Assembly (NCBI GenBank): GCA_024958995.1
Contig: JANXGZ010000319.1
Span: forward strand, 1-6,943
Reading direction: 5' to 3'
Length of the DNA stretch: 6,943 bases
Origin: Methylococcales bacterium
Lineage (GTDB): Bacteria; Pseudomonadota; Gammaproteobacteria; Methylococcales; UBA1147
Position numbers and translations under genes: made by a program. Within the stretch, counting starts at the first letter, position 1; every line of letters starts with the position of its first letter. Positions 1-6,395 of the stretch are shown here, piece by piece. Under the pieces are notes generated by a model. The model worked only from the letters and a program-made list of their open reading frames with translations. It searched no databases and was not told where the DNA came from.

Positions 1-324
1 CCTAGGGGTATTTTCAGAATGATCGGCTAGACTGGCCAGGAAGTCGATAATGACATAGTGGAAGATACCCTGCATCCTTTCAACCACGGCGACCACTGGT
101 CCGACCGTGATTGAAAGCCCGGTTTCTTCCAGAACTTCCCTAGTGCACGCCTGGACGAGCGTTTCCTTGCTCTCCTGCTTGCCACCAGGTACCGTCCAGT
201 ACCCTAGCTTGGGCGGTGAATTGCGCTTTACAAGAAGAACCCTACCTTGCTGGTCGAAAACGACGGCACCGACTCCGACGCGGGGCAGGATATCGATCGG
301 ATCAGTCGTCTGCTTGCCCCTCAT
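1..324 (-). CDS. Nudix hydrolase, C-terminus cut by window edge
   Basis: The first 108 residues of a Nudix-fold pyrophosphohydrolase are visible. This family hydrolyses nucleoside diphosphates linked to another group (ADP-ribose, oxidised dNTPs and others) in the cytoplasm. Residues 48-70 form a perfect Nudix box: G48, five residues, E54, seven residues, then REVLEETGL at 62-70, which supplies the metal-binding glutamates. It is preceded by the usual beta strands (VGVGAVVF, then VLLVKR) and the WTVPGGK approach. The ATG at 324-322 lies inside the 3' end of the EF-G-like gene, giving a 23-base overlap in another frame. No Shine-Dalgarno sequence precedes it, so translation is probably coupled to the upstream gene. 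Substrate cannot be deduced: the specificity-giving C-terminal part is outside the window. Family assignment is secure; the exact start is slightly less so. Confidence 0.93.
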   Translation of the reverse strand, partial: MRGKQTTDPIDILPRVGVGAVVFDQQGRVLLVKRNSPPKLGYWTVPGGKQESKETLVQACTREVLEETGLSITVGPVVAVVERMQGIFHYVIIDFLASLADHSENTPR

Positions 325-2350
325 GCCGGGTGATCAAGTCCTTTTGTATATTTCCGGGAACCGTATCGTAGTGGCTGAATTCCATTGAATAGCTGCCTTC
401 GCCGCCGGTTAGCGATTTCAGGGATGAATGATAACGGTCGAGTGCGCTGAGTGGAACCTGCCCTGAAATCAAGGCATGCCCATTGGGCCCGCTATCGGTG
501 CCGCTGATTCGGCCGTGTTTCGAGGAAAGGTCGCTGGTGATATCCCCGACGTGGTTATTCGGCGTATCCACGGTGATGTTCACGATTGGTTCTAGAATGA
601 TGGGGCGGGCCTTTTCGATTGCATCCAGAAAGGCCTTCTTGCCGGCCGTCACGAAAGCAATTTCCTTTGAATCCACCGCATGGAATTTGCCGTCGTAAAC
701 GGTCACTTCAAGATCCTGCATCGGATACCCTGCGATGGCTCCTGCCTCGATCACTTGGCGGATGCCCTTTTCCACAGCTGGGATGAACTGGGTTGGAATG
801 GCTCCACCGACAACTTTGTTGAGGAAATTAAACCCGCTGCCGCGCGGTAGAGGAGCGATTTTAAGGAAGACTTCCCCAAATTGCCCGGCACCACCGGTTT
901 GTTTTTTGTGTCGGTAATGGCCTGGTGCACCTGTTCGGATGGTTTCTCGGTAGGCAATGCTCGGCGGACGGGTATTAACTTCCAGATTGTAGACTTCCTT
1001 CAGGCGTTCCAGCACGATCCGTAAATGAAGTTCGCCCATTGCTCGAAGAACCGTTTCATTAGCAGAAGGATTGTGTTCCACAAGGATACTTGGATCCTCT
1101 GAGGCTAGTTTCTGAAGGGCTTCTGACAGTTTTTGCTCGTCTCCACGGAGAACAGTCTCCAGTGCAAGCCCCATCATCGGTTGGTCCGTTTCAGGAGAAA
1201 TCAGGTGAAAATAGTCTTCGTCGTGGGAATCGTGAAGGACTGCATCGAGGTGAATGTCTTCGATCTTGGCAACGGCACAGATGTCGCCGGGGATACCCTG
1301 GTCGATTTCGATATACGATTTACCCTGCAGTTTGAGAATGTGTGAGGCCTTGAAAGGTTTTCGGCCATCGCCGATGTACAACTGACTATTGTGGGTAACG
1401 GTGCCTTGGTGGATTCGAAAGATACCCAATTTCCCGGCAAACGGATCGACCGAGATCTTGAAGACATGAGCAATTACATGTCGTCCTGGATCCGGGACCA
1501 CTTCCACGGACTCCGCTTCGCTGCCTTCTCCTTTTAGAAAGGGTGGAGGGTTCCCTTCTGATGGGTTCGGCATCAGTTTTCCGAAAATGGACAGGAGTTC
1601 GGGGATTCCAGTGCCAGTACGGGCAGAGACGAAACAGACAGGAATGAGATGGCCCTCGCGGAGTGCCTTTTCGAAAGGGTCATGCAATTGTGCGGGCGCC
1701 AGTTCCTCTCCCTGTTCCAGGTAGAGTTCCATGAGTCCTTCGTCGACTTCCACCACCTGATCGATGATCTCGGCGTGCGCCTGAGCGACAGAAAGGAAGT
1801 CGGTGTTCTGGTCTTCGATGTTGAAAAAGCAGTCAACGACCGCCTGGCCGGAATCAGCTGGCAGATTGATTGGCAGACATTCCTGGCCAAAGCAGTTCTT
1901 GATCGAAGAGAGTAGGTTTTCCAGGTGGACATTGTCGCCATCGATCTTGTTGACAATGATCATTCGGCAATCCCCGCGTTCAGCTGCGTTTTTCATTGCC
2001 TGGTGGGTGACGGCCTGGACACCAGATTGGGCATCTATGACGATTGCCGCGGTCTCCACCGCAGGGAGGACACTTAATGCTCGTCCGATCAGGTCCGGGT
2101 ATCCGGGGGTGTCGATCAGATTGATGTGGATTCCCTGGTGCTCTAGGTGGCAGATACTGCTGTTGAGCGAGTGACCGATCCGTTTCTCCTGTGGATCGAA
2201 ATCGCTGACAGTTGTACCTCTTTCGATACTGCCCGGGGTACTTATTGCACCGGCCTCGACAAGCAGGGCTTCGGTTAGCGCTGTCTTACCGCAGCCGGCA
2301 TGGCCAAGCAGGGCGATGTTTCGGATCGCTTCTGATGTATATTCAGTCAT
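302..2350 (-). CDS. EF-G-like translational GTPase (divergent EF-G paralogue)
   Basis: This 682-residue protein has the full EF-G architecture. The GTPase domain carries P-loop GHAGCGKT (16-23), RGTT switch I (44-47), DTPGY (80-84), NKID (134-137) and SAR (242-244). It is followed by a beta-barrel domain II, domain III, domain IV with KKQTGG (482-487) and GQFGE, and a C-terminal domain V. Length is close to the usual 690-700. It differs from housekeeping EF-G, which has AHIDAGKTT and DTPGHVDF: here the catalytic histidine position of switch II is tyrosine. That matches the EF-G2/FusA2-like group, whose exact cellular role is poorly settled, so I do not call it fusA. GGAGG at 2360-2356 sits 2 bases before the ATG at 2353 but 5 before the ATG at 2350, so 2350 is preferred. 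It stands alone, away from rpsL, rpsG and tufA, and overlaps the Nudix gene downstream. Confidence 0.93.
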   Translation of the reverse strand: MTEYTSEAIRNIALLGHAGCGKTALTEALLVEAGAISTPGSIERGTTVSDFDPQEKRIGHSLNSSICHLEHQGIHINLIDTPGYPDLIGRALSVLPAVETAAIVIDAQSGVQAVTHQAMKNAAERGDCRMIIVNKIDGDNVHLENLLSSIKNCFGQECLPINLPADSGQAVVDCFFNIEDQNTDFLSVAQAHAEIIDQVVEVDEGLMELYLEQGEELAPAQLHDPFEKALREGHLIPVCFVSARTGTGIPELLSIFGKLMPNPSEGNPPPFLKGEGSEAESVEVVPDPGRHVIAHVFKISVDPFAGKLGIFRIHQGTVTHNSQLYIGDGRKPFKASHILKLQGKSYIEIDQGIPGDICAVAKIEDIHLDAVLHDSHDEDYFHLISPETDQPMMGLALETVLRGDEQKLSEALQKLASEDPSILVEHNPSANETVLRAMGELHLRIVLERLKEVYNLEVNTRPPSIAYRETIRTGAPGHYRHKKQTGGAGQFGEVFLKIAPLPRGSGFNFLNKVVGGAIPTQFIPAVEKGIRQVIEAGAIAGYPMQDLEVTVYDGKFHAVDSKEIAFVTAGKKAFLDAIEKARPIILEPIVNITVDTPNNHVGDITSDLSSKHGRISGTDSGPNGHALISGQVPLSALDRYHSSLKSLTGGEGSYSMEFSHYDTVPGNIQKDLITRHEGQADD

Positions 2351-2355
2351 CATAA

Positions 2356-2360
2356 CCTCC
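2356..2360 (-). promoter_or_regulatory. Ribosome binding site deciding the EF-G-like start
   Basis: GGAGG on the minus strand is followed by TTATGATG. Spacing is 2 bases to the first ATG and 5 to the second, so the second ATG (2350-2348) is the better start. Confidence 0.7.
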
Positions 2361-2373
2361 CGTTTTTATTGCA

Positions 2374-2403
2374 ATAGTATTAATAGTCCCGTTTTTTTAT
2401 CAA
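2374..2403 (-). promoter_or_regulatory. Putative sigma70 promoter for the EF-G-like gene
   Basis: On the minus strand TTGATA (2403-2398) is separated by 18 bases from TACTAT (2379-2374). That gives a -35 differing from TTGACA by one base and a -10 differing from TATAAT by two. Transcription would start near 2367, leaving a leader of about 15 bases that contains the GGAGG ribosome binding site. This supports the EF-G-like gene being transcribed separately from cysDN. Assigned by eye only. Confidence 0.45.
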
Positions 2404-2580
2404 TATCTCCTTGAATGGGTCATGGAAGGAATCGTTAGCACCGCATCGCCCTTTATACATGGCAAGATGCATGCGGCTGACGGCCCTTGCGAACTGGCTT
2501 TCCAGAGGGTAGGCCGATGCTACCTGAACTTGTTGGACGGTTTTGAGCTTTGGTTGCCGCGTAGAGCAAAACCCCTGATC
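2380..2580 (-). pseudogene. Possible decayed coding remnant, 66 open codons, no start
   Basis: A frame opens right after a TAG (2583-2581) and runs 66 codons to a TAA (2382-2380), ending 29 bases before the EF-G-like start. It has no ATG, GTG or TTG until two internal methionines (codons 37 and 41), and neither has a ribosome binding site. The second half reads like a normal protein, for example SAYPLESQFARAVSRMHLAM at codons 22-41, then MYKGRC and a phenylalanine/histidine-rich tail. Just upstream, another frame continues with a protein-like stretch (ANYPDVPGLEIIPSIAYR), so a frameshift near 2582 could join the two. I do not recognise the family. The other frames are also fairly open here, so chance remains possible. 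Confidence 0.25.
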
Positions 2581-2583
2581 CTA

Positions 2584-2642
2584 CGGTAAGCAATCGAGGG
2601 AATAATTTCAAGACCCGGAACGTCCGGATAGTTTGCTTACCG
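2584..2642. repeat. Nested inverted repeat, 10-base perfect arms
   Basis: CGGTAAGCAA (2584-2593) and its exact complement TTGCTTACCG (2633-2642) flank 39 bases. Inside lies a second hairpin: CCGGA (2615-2619), loop ACG, TCCGG (2623-2627). The GCTTACCG core occurs a third time at 2766-2773 on the plus strand, about 20 bases past the cysN stop. This could be a folded RNA element at the 3' end of the cysDN transcript, a protein-binding site, or a short mobile-element relic. No T-run follows on either strand, so it is not a standard terminator. Confidence 0.5.
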
Positions 2643-2780
2643 GTACTGGTTTGTGGTGCAGTTAGCCTGCCAGTTGGTTATCCCGGGCGGTGGGTCGGGA
2701 GCAGGCTGTTAAGGGCCGGCGCCAGGAGCGACGTCTTGATCTGTTTTAGAAAGCCCGGTTGCTGTGCTTACCGAGGACGG

Positions 2781-4427
2781 TCAGTCGATGATGTGATTCT
2801 TGCGGAGCAGTTCCATTACGCTGTCGGCATCCGAGTCAGCGGTATTCACGATCAGGTCATTGTCCGTCTGGGCTGCCGGATGGCTTTCACAGACGCACAG
2901 CGTGATCAGTCCGGCCTTGTTCAGAACTGAGGTGAAGGAGTTGACGCCCGACTCTGTCGGATTACTGATAATGGCGTTTGGATATCCGCTGTCGAACAGT
3001 TTTCTTTGGATTTCCTGAGCGATCCGAAGCGTGGTTTTGCCGACGAACCACAGGGTGGTCGGTCGCTGGCCAAATCGTGCGGCGCGATCCAGAGCTGTTA
3101 CCGGGTCAAGTTCATGCTCTCGGCTAGCGAGCTCGGTAATCATTCCAGCGCCCACGGTGATGTTGCTCAGACGGTCGATAATGATAAACGAGCCGCCGGC
3201 CTTGTTTTGCCGGTACGCATCGAAACAGATCGGACTGTTCAGGGATATCTCACAGAGGCCGATTTCATTCAGGTTGAGGGAGTCGGCGGGGTGATCCTCA
3301 AGTGTGTTGACATCGGTCCTGGAATGGATCCTGGAAACGGATCCCGTGATCATACGCGGTCCCAGCTTAATGTAATATTCCTTGTCCAGGGTCATTGATG
3401 TTTCCGTCATCCATACCAGTGTGGCATCGAAATGATCGGACACCAGGGGCAGGTCTTCGGTCAGGCAGATCGTATCTCCACGGCTAATATCGATTTCGTC
3501 TTCCAGGGTGACGGTGACGGCCATCGGCGGGAAGGCTTCCTCGATTTCACCTTCGTAGGTGATAATCGATTCGATTTTGCTGCGTAGTCCGGATGGTAAT
3601 ACGGTAACGCGGTCGTTTTTACGGATAATGCCTGAGGCGATTGTTCCGCAGTAGCCACGAAAATCCAAGTTCGGGCGGTTAACGTACTGTACCGGGAAAC
3701 GCATGTTGTGGTAGTTCGGGTCGCTGTTGATTTCGATGAATTCAAGGATTTCCATCAGCGGGCTACCCGAGTACCACGGTGTGTTTTCGCTCAATTTCAC
3801 GACGTTATCGCCGTTCAATGCTGAGATTGGAATGAAGCGGATATCGGTACACTCCAGTTTGCGGGCGAATTCTTCGTATTCGGCCTTGATCTCGGAATAG
3901 ACCTTTTCACTGAAGTCCATCAGGTCCATCTTGTTGATGGCTACAATGAGATGATTGATACCCAGCAGGGAAGTGATAAAACTGTGCCTTTTTGTCTGGG
4001 TCATTACTCCGTGTCGGGCGTCGATCAGGATGATCGCCAGGTCACAGGTCGAGGCACCGGTTGCCATGTTTCGAGTGTACTGCTCATGCCCCGGGGTATC
4101 AGCGATGATGAACTTGCGATTTGCCGTAGAAAAATACCGATAGGCAACATCAATCGTAATGCCCTGTTCACGTTCTGCCTGGAGCCCGTCGACCAATAGG
4201 GCTAGGTCGATTTTGCCGCCTGTAGTGCCGGATTTGATGCTGTCTGCCCTGACGGCTGAAAGCTGATCTTCGTAAATCATCTTTGAGTCGTGAAGAAGGC
4301 GGCCGATTAGGGTGCTTTTACCATCGTCTACGCTGCCGCAGGTCAACAGGCGCAACAATTCTTTTTTTTCATGCTGTGCCAGGTAGGCGTCAATATCGGT
4401 ACGAATGAGTTCGGATTGATGAGACAT
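2781..4427 (-). CDS. cysN: Sulfate adenylyltransferase subunit 1 (CysN) with vestigial APS-kinase-like tail
   Basis: This is the GTPase subunit of ATP sulfurylase. With CysD it converts ATP and sulfate to APS and pyrophosphate, powered by GTP hydrolysis. Visible motifs: P-loop GSVDDGKST (31-39), GITIDVAYRYF (89-99), DTPGHEQY (110-117), NKMD (165-168) and SAL (202-204). Two EF-Tu-like barrel domains follow (about 243-330 and 335-435), ending in the family-typical IIDRLSNITVGAGMI (416-430). The protein is 548 residues against about 475 in E. coli and about 630 in CysN-CysC fusions. Residues 455-548 resemble pieces of APS kinase: TTLWFVGKTT at 457-466, KAGLITL at 504-510, and LLRKNHII at 540-547. 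The GSGKST core, the DGDN motif and the long middle segment are missing, so kinase activity is unlikely. The start lies 70 bases after cysD. No Shine-Dalgarno is evident before the ATG at 4427-4425. Confidence 0.96.
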   Translation of the reverse strand: MSHQSELIRTDIDAYLAQHEKKELLRLLTCGSVDDGKSTLIGRLLHDSKMIYEDQLSAVRADSIKSGTTGGKIDLALLVDGLQAEREQGITIDVAYRYFSTANRKFIIADTPGHEQYTRNMATGASTCDLAIILIDARHGVMTQTKRHSFITSLLGINHLIVAINKMDLMDFSEKVYSEIKAEYEEFARKLECTDIRFIPISALNGDNVVKLSENTPWYSGSPLMEILEFIEINSDPNYHNMRFPVQYVNRPNLDFRGYCGTIASGIIRKNDRVTVLPSGLRSKIESIITYEGEIEEAFPPMAVTVTLEDEIDISRGDTICLTEDLPLVSDHFDATLVWMTETSMTLDKEYYIKLGPRMITGSVSRIHSRTDVNTLEDHPADSLNLNEIGLCEISLNSPICFDAYRQNKAGGSFIIIDRLSNITVGAGMITELASREHELDPVTALDRAARFGQRPTTLWFVGKTTLRIAQEIQRKLFDSGYPNAIISNPTESGVNSFTSVLNKAGLITLCVCESHPAAQTDNDLIVNTADSDADSVMELLRKNHIID

Positions 4428-4497
4428 GGGTTATCTGAAGTCTGTCGCTGGATTTCGGGAGGATTTGTGGTTGCCGGTCAACAGCTGGAAGGTATTG

Positions 4498-5406
4498 CTA
4501 GAAATATCCTTCCCGCTTCTTTTCTTCCATTGATCCGGCCTGGTCATGGTCGATGACGCGACCTTGGCGTTCCGAGGTCTTGGTCAGCAACATTTCTTGG
4601 ATGATCTCGGGAAGTGTTTTGGCCTCGGACTCGACCGCGCCGGTCAGTGGGTAACAGCCCAGGGTTCGGAAGCGAACATTTTTCATCATCGGTTGTTCGC
4701 CCGGTTCAAGAGGCATGCGCTCATCGTCAACCATGATGAGGACACCGTCGCGCATGACTACTGGCCGTTTTGCGGAGAAATAAAGCGGAACAATCGGAAT
4801 GTTATCGAGATGGATGTACTGCCAGATATCCAGTTCAGTCCAGTTGGAAAGCGGGAAGACACGAATGCTTTCGCCCTTGTCGATCTTGCCATTGTAGATG
4901 TTCCACAGTTCCGGACGCTGGCTCTTGGGATCCCATCGATGGTTCTTGTCGCGGAACGAATACACCCGTTCCTTGGCCCTTGATTTTTCCTCGTCCCGGC
5001 GAGCGCCACCAAAGGCGGCGTCGAAACGATGCTTGTCCAGGGCCTGCTTGAGACCCTGAGTTTTCATTACATCCGTATGTTTCTTGCTTCCGTGCGTAAA
5101 GGGTCCGATGTTCTGTGCTAATCCTTCCTGGTTGGTGTGAACGATTAATTCCAGGCCGAGGTTGCGGACGTGCCGGTCCCTGAACTCGATCATTTCGCGG
5201 AATTTCCAGGTGGTATCCACGTGCATCAGCGGAAAAGGCGGTTTACCCGGATGGAAAGCCTTCATGGCGAGCTGCAGCATAACGGCCGAGTCTTTGCCGA
5301 CCGAGTAAAGCATTACCGGTCGTTCGAATTCGGCAGCGACTTCGCGGATGATATGGATACTTTCCGCTTCAAGCTGTTTCAGATGGGTCAGGGTATAATG
5401 GTCCAT
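4498..5406 (-). CDS. cysD: Sulfate adenylyltransferase subunit 2 (CysD)
   Basis: This is the catalytic N-type ATP pyrophosphatase subunit of ATP sulfurylase, which forms APS from ATP and sulfate together with CysN in assimilatory sulfate activation in the cytoplasm. Starting at the ATG at 5406-5404 the product has 302 residues, the length of E. coli CysD. The PP-loop SVGKDS lies at 35-40, followed by the HVDTTWKFREM segment and by FGGARRDEEKSRAKER (132-147), characteristic of this family and of the PAPS-reductase superfamily. The C-terminus has the usual GRVIDHDQ and a lysine/glutamate-rich end. A GTG directly before the ATG (5409-5407) is an alternative start adding one residue. Neither start has a good Shine-Dalgarno. 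It is the first gene of the cysDN unit and diverges from modA. All expected motifs are present and it appears functional. Confidence 0.97.
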   Translation of the reverse strand: MDHYTLTHLKQLEAESIHIIREVAAEFERPVMLYSVGKDSAVMLQLAMKAFHPGKPPFPLMHVDTTWKFREMIEFRDRHVRNLGLELIVHTNQEGLAQNIGPFTHGSKKHTDVMKTQGLKQALDKHRFDAAFGGARRDEEKSRAKERVYSFRDKNHRWDPKSQRPELWNIYNGKIDKGESIRVFPLSNWTELDIWQYIHLDNIPIVPLYFSAKRPVVMRDGVLIMVDDERMPLEPGEQPMMKNVRFRTLGCYPLTGAVESEAKTLPEIIQEMLLTKTSERQGRVIDHDQAGSMEEKKREGYF

Positions 5407-5436
5407 CACTAGTTATTCTGTTTCGGGAAGATTGAC

Positions 5437-5461
5437 AGACCGGAAATATGCGGTCTTTTTT
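5437..5461 (+). terminator. Terminator-like hairpin between cysD and modA
   Basis: AGACCG (5437-5442) and CGGTCT (5451-5456) form a 6-base-pair stem with an 8-base loop, and six T residues run from 5456 to 5461. The T-run is on the plus strand, so it would stop plus-strand transcripts heading toward modA. As minus-strand RNA the same hairpin would lie in the predicted cysD leader, without a T-run after it. The short stem and the unexpected place make this a moderate call; leader attenuation of modA or blocking of antisense transcription are both possible. Confidence 0.4.
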
Positions 5462-5489
5462 ATGAATCGTGAGTTTTTTGGAATTCACC

Positions 5490-5495
5490 ATTATA
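5490..5495 (-). promoter_or_regulatory. Possible -10 box of the cysDN promoter
   Basis: A perfect TATAAT lies on the minus strand, which would give a start near 5483 and a leader of about 77 bases before cysD. At 17 bases upstream the -35 position reads TTCCAG, a poor match. A weak -35 with a good -10 would fit an activator-dependent promoter, as for CysB-controlled cys genes, but no activator site was identified. Confidence 0.3.
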
Positions 5496-5570
5496 AAGGG
5501 AACTGAAAGTTTCTGGAAGAAATGGTCTGCGAGTGCAGGTGATTTTAGGGGCTGTATTCGGTCGGTATTC

Positions 5571-6341
5571 ATGATGCCACGTTACCGTAGATTAGGTTGG
5601 TTTATCGGAAGCGGAGTTGTTCTGGCGTTTTTTTGCATAACTCGGGTGGCTGCCGAGCCCAACGTGGCAGCGGCATCGAGCCTGAACCAAGTTTTGCAGG
5701 AGATTTCGCGCCTTTATCGAAATCACAGCGGTCAGTCGGTGAACCTAATATTCGGGTCTTCGCGGGGTCTGGCACACCAGATCAGAGCAGGGGCTCCTTA
5801 CGACATATTTCTCAGTGCTGATGCGGAATCGATCCGCCTTCTCCAGAAAGATTCCCGGGCTGATGGCGAACAGGTTGTTTACGGCAAAGGCCGCCTGGCG
5901 TTGTTTGTTGTTGAAGGGAGTCCGTTTCGCTTGTCTTCCTCTTTGCGTTTTGGCATCAATGATAATGACTTTGCTCGGGTCCGAAAATTTGCCATAGCAA
6001 ATCCCTATACTGCGCCTTATGGCAGGATTGCCGGCGAGGCTCTTCGTCGTGCCGGAGTTTGGAACAGGATAACTGGACGACTAGTGATTGGGCAAAGTGC
6101 GTTGCAGGCGGCGCAGTTCGTACTCAGTCGCAATGCCGATGCCGCGCTACTCCCCTATTCACTGGTGTTAGGTAAAGGATTTGCCGGCCGGGGAACGGCC
6201 GTTCTGGTGTCCGAAACGCTTTATACTCCGCTTAGCCATGAGATGATTCTGGTTCGCGGTGCAGGGGATGATGCAAGAAAGTTCTTTCGGTTCCTCCAGT
6301 CCGAAACGGTAATGGATCACTTTGCATCCAATGGCTTGTAG
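5571..6341 (+). CDS. modA: Periplasmic molybdate-binding protein ModA
   Basis: This is the substrate-binding component of a molybdate (or tungstate) ABC importer, exported to the periplasm. From the ATG at 5571 it has 256 residues, the family's usual size. A clear signal peptide is present: arginines at 4, 6 and 7, a hydrophobic core at about 8-23, and a likely cleavage after RVAA (28). The mature protein shows AAASSLNQVL (33-42), FGSSRGLAHQI (61-71) with oxyanion-binding serines, GAPYDIFLSAD (74-84), YGKGRLALFV (104-113), FAIANPYTAPYG (140-151) and QSALQAAQFVLSRNADAALL (175-194), all in family order. A GTG at 5469 would add 34 residues before the signal peptide and is rejected. An ATG at 5574 is equally possible, and the Shine-Dalgarno is weak. 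No permease (ModB) or ATPase (ModC) gene follows, so it must share or find transport partners elsewhere. Confidence 0.93.
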   Translation: MMPRYRRLGWFIGSGVVLAFFCITRVAAEPNVAAASSLNQVLQEISRLYRNHSGQSVNLIFGSSRGLAHQIRAGAPYDIFLSADAESIRLLQKDSRADGEQVVYGKGRLALFVVEGSPFRLSSSLRFGINDNDFARVRKFAIANPYTAPYGRIAGEALRRAGVWNRITGRLVIGQSALQAAQFVLSRNADAALLPYSLVLGKGFAGRGTAVLVSETLYTPLSHEMILVRGAGDDARKFFRFLQSETVMDHFASNGL

Positions 6342-6375
6342 AACACCAACGGTGGGAGTCGTTTGTACCTGAGGC

Positions 6376-6395
6376 TAGCTAATTGTATAGCTAAT
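6376..6395. repeat. Direct repeat TAGCTAAT x2
   Basis: Two identical 8-base copies (6376-6383, 6388-6395) are separated by 4 bases, 34 bases after the modA stop. Each contains the palindrome TAGCTA. It might be a target-site trace or a protein site, but it is short enough to be chance. Confidence 0.35.

Larger units (their letters stand above)
2354..2780. other. 427-base gap between cysN and the EF-G-like gene
   Basis: No confident gene was found. Next to the EF-G-like gene is its likely promoter. From 2580 to 2380 runs an unexplained minus-strand open frame. From 2584 to 2642 there is a nested inverted repeat, with a further copy of its GCTTACCG core at 2766-2773. No clear rho-independent terminator follows cysN: the bases after its stop form only very weak stems without a T-run. 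The gap is unusually large for the otherwise tight coding density on the left side of the window, which suggests a decayed gene or a small RNA. Confidence 0.5.

Noticed and set aside
1649..2174. Long plus-strand open frames within the EF-G-like gene
   Set aside because: They are antisense shadows of a gene with complete GTPase motifs and have no family features of their own.
2700..2780. Rho-independent terminator after cysN
   Set aside because: Only an AAGC/GCTT stem with a large loop and no T-run could be found on the minus strand.
2781..3063. Full bifunctional CysN-CysC (sulfate adenylyltransferase/APS kinase)
   Set aside because: The tail is only about 100 residues, and the GSGKST and DGDN motifs and the central catalytic segment are missing.
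5469..5570. GTG start that would lengthen ModA by 34 residues
   Set aside because: It places hydrophilic sequence before a clear signal peptide, exceeds the family length, and lies just past the hairpin without a ribosome binding site.
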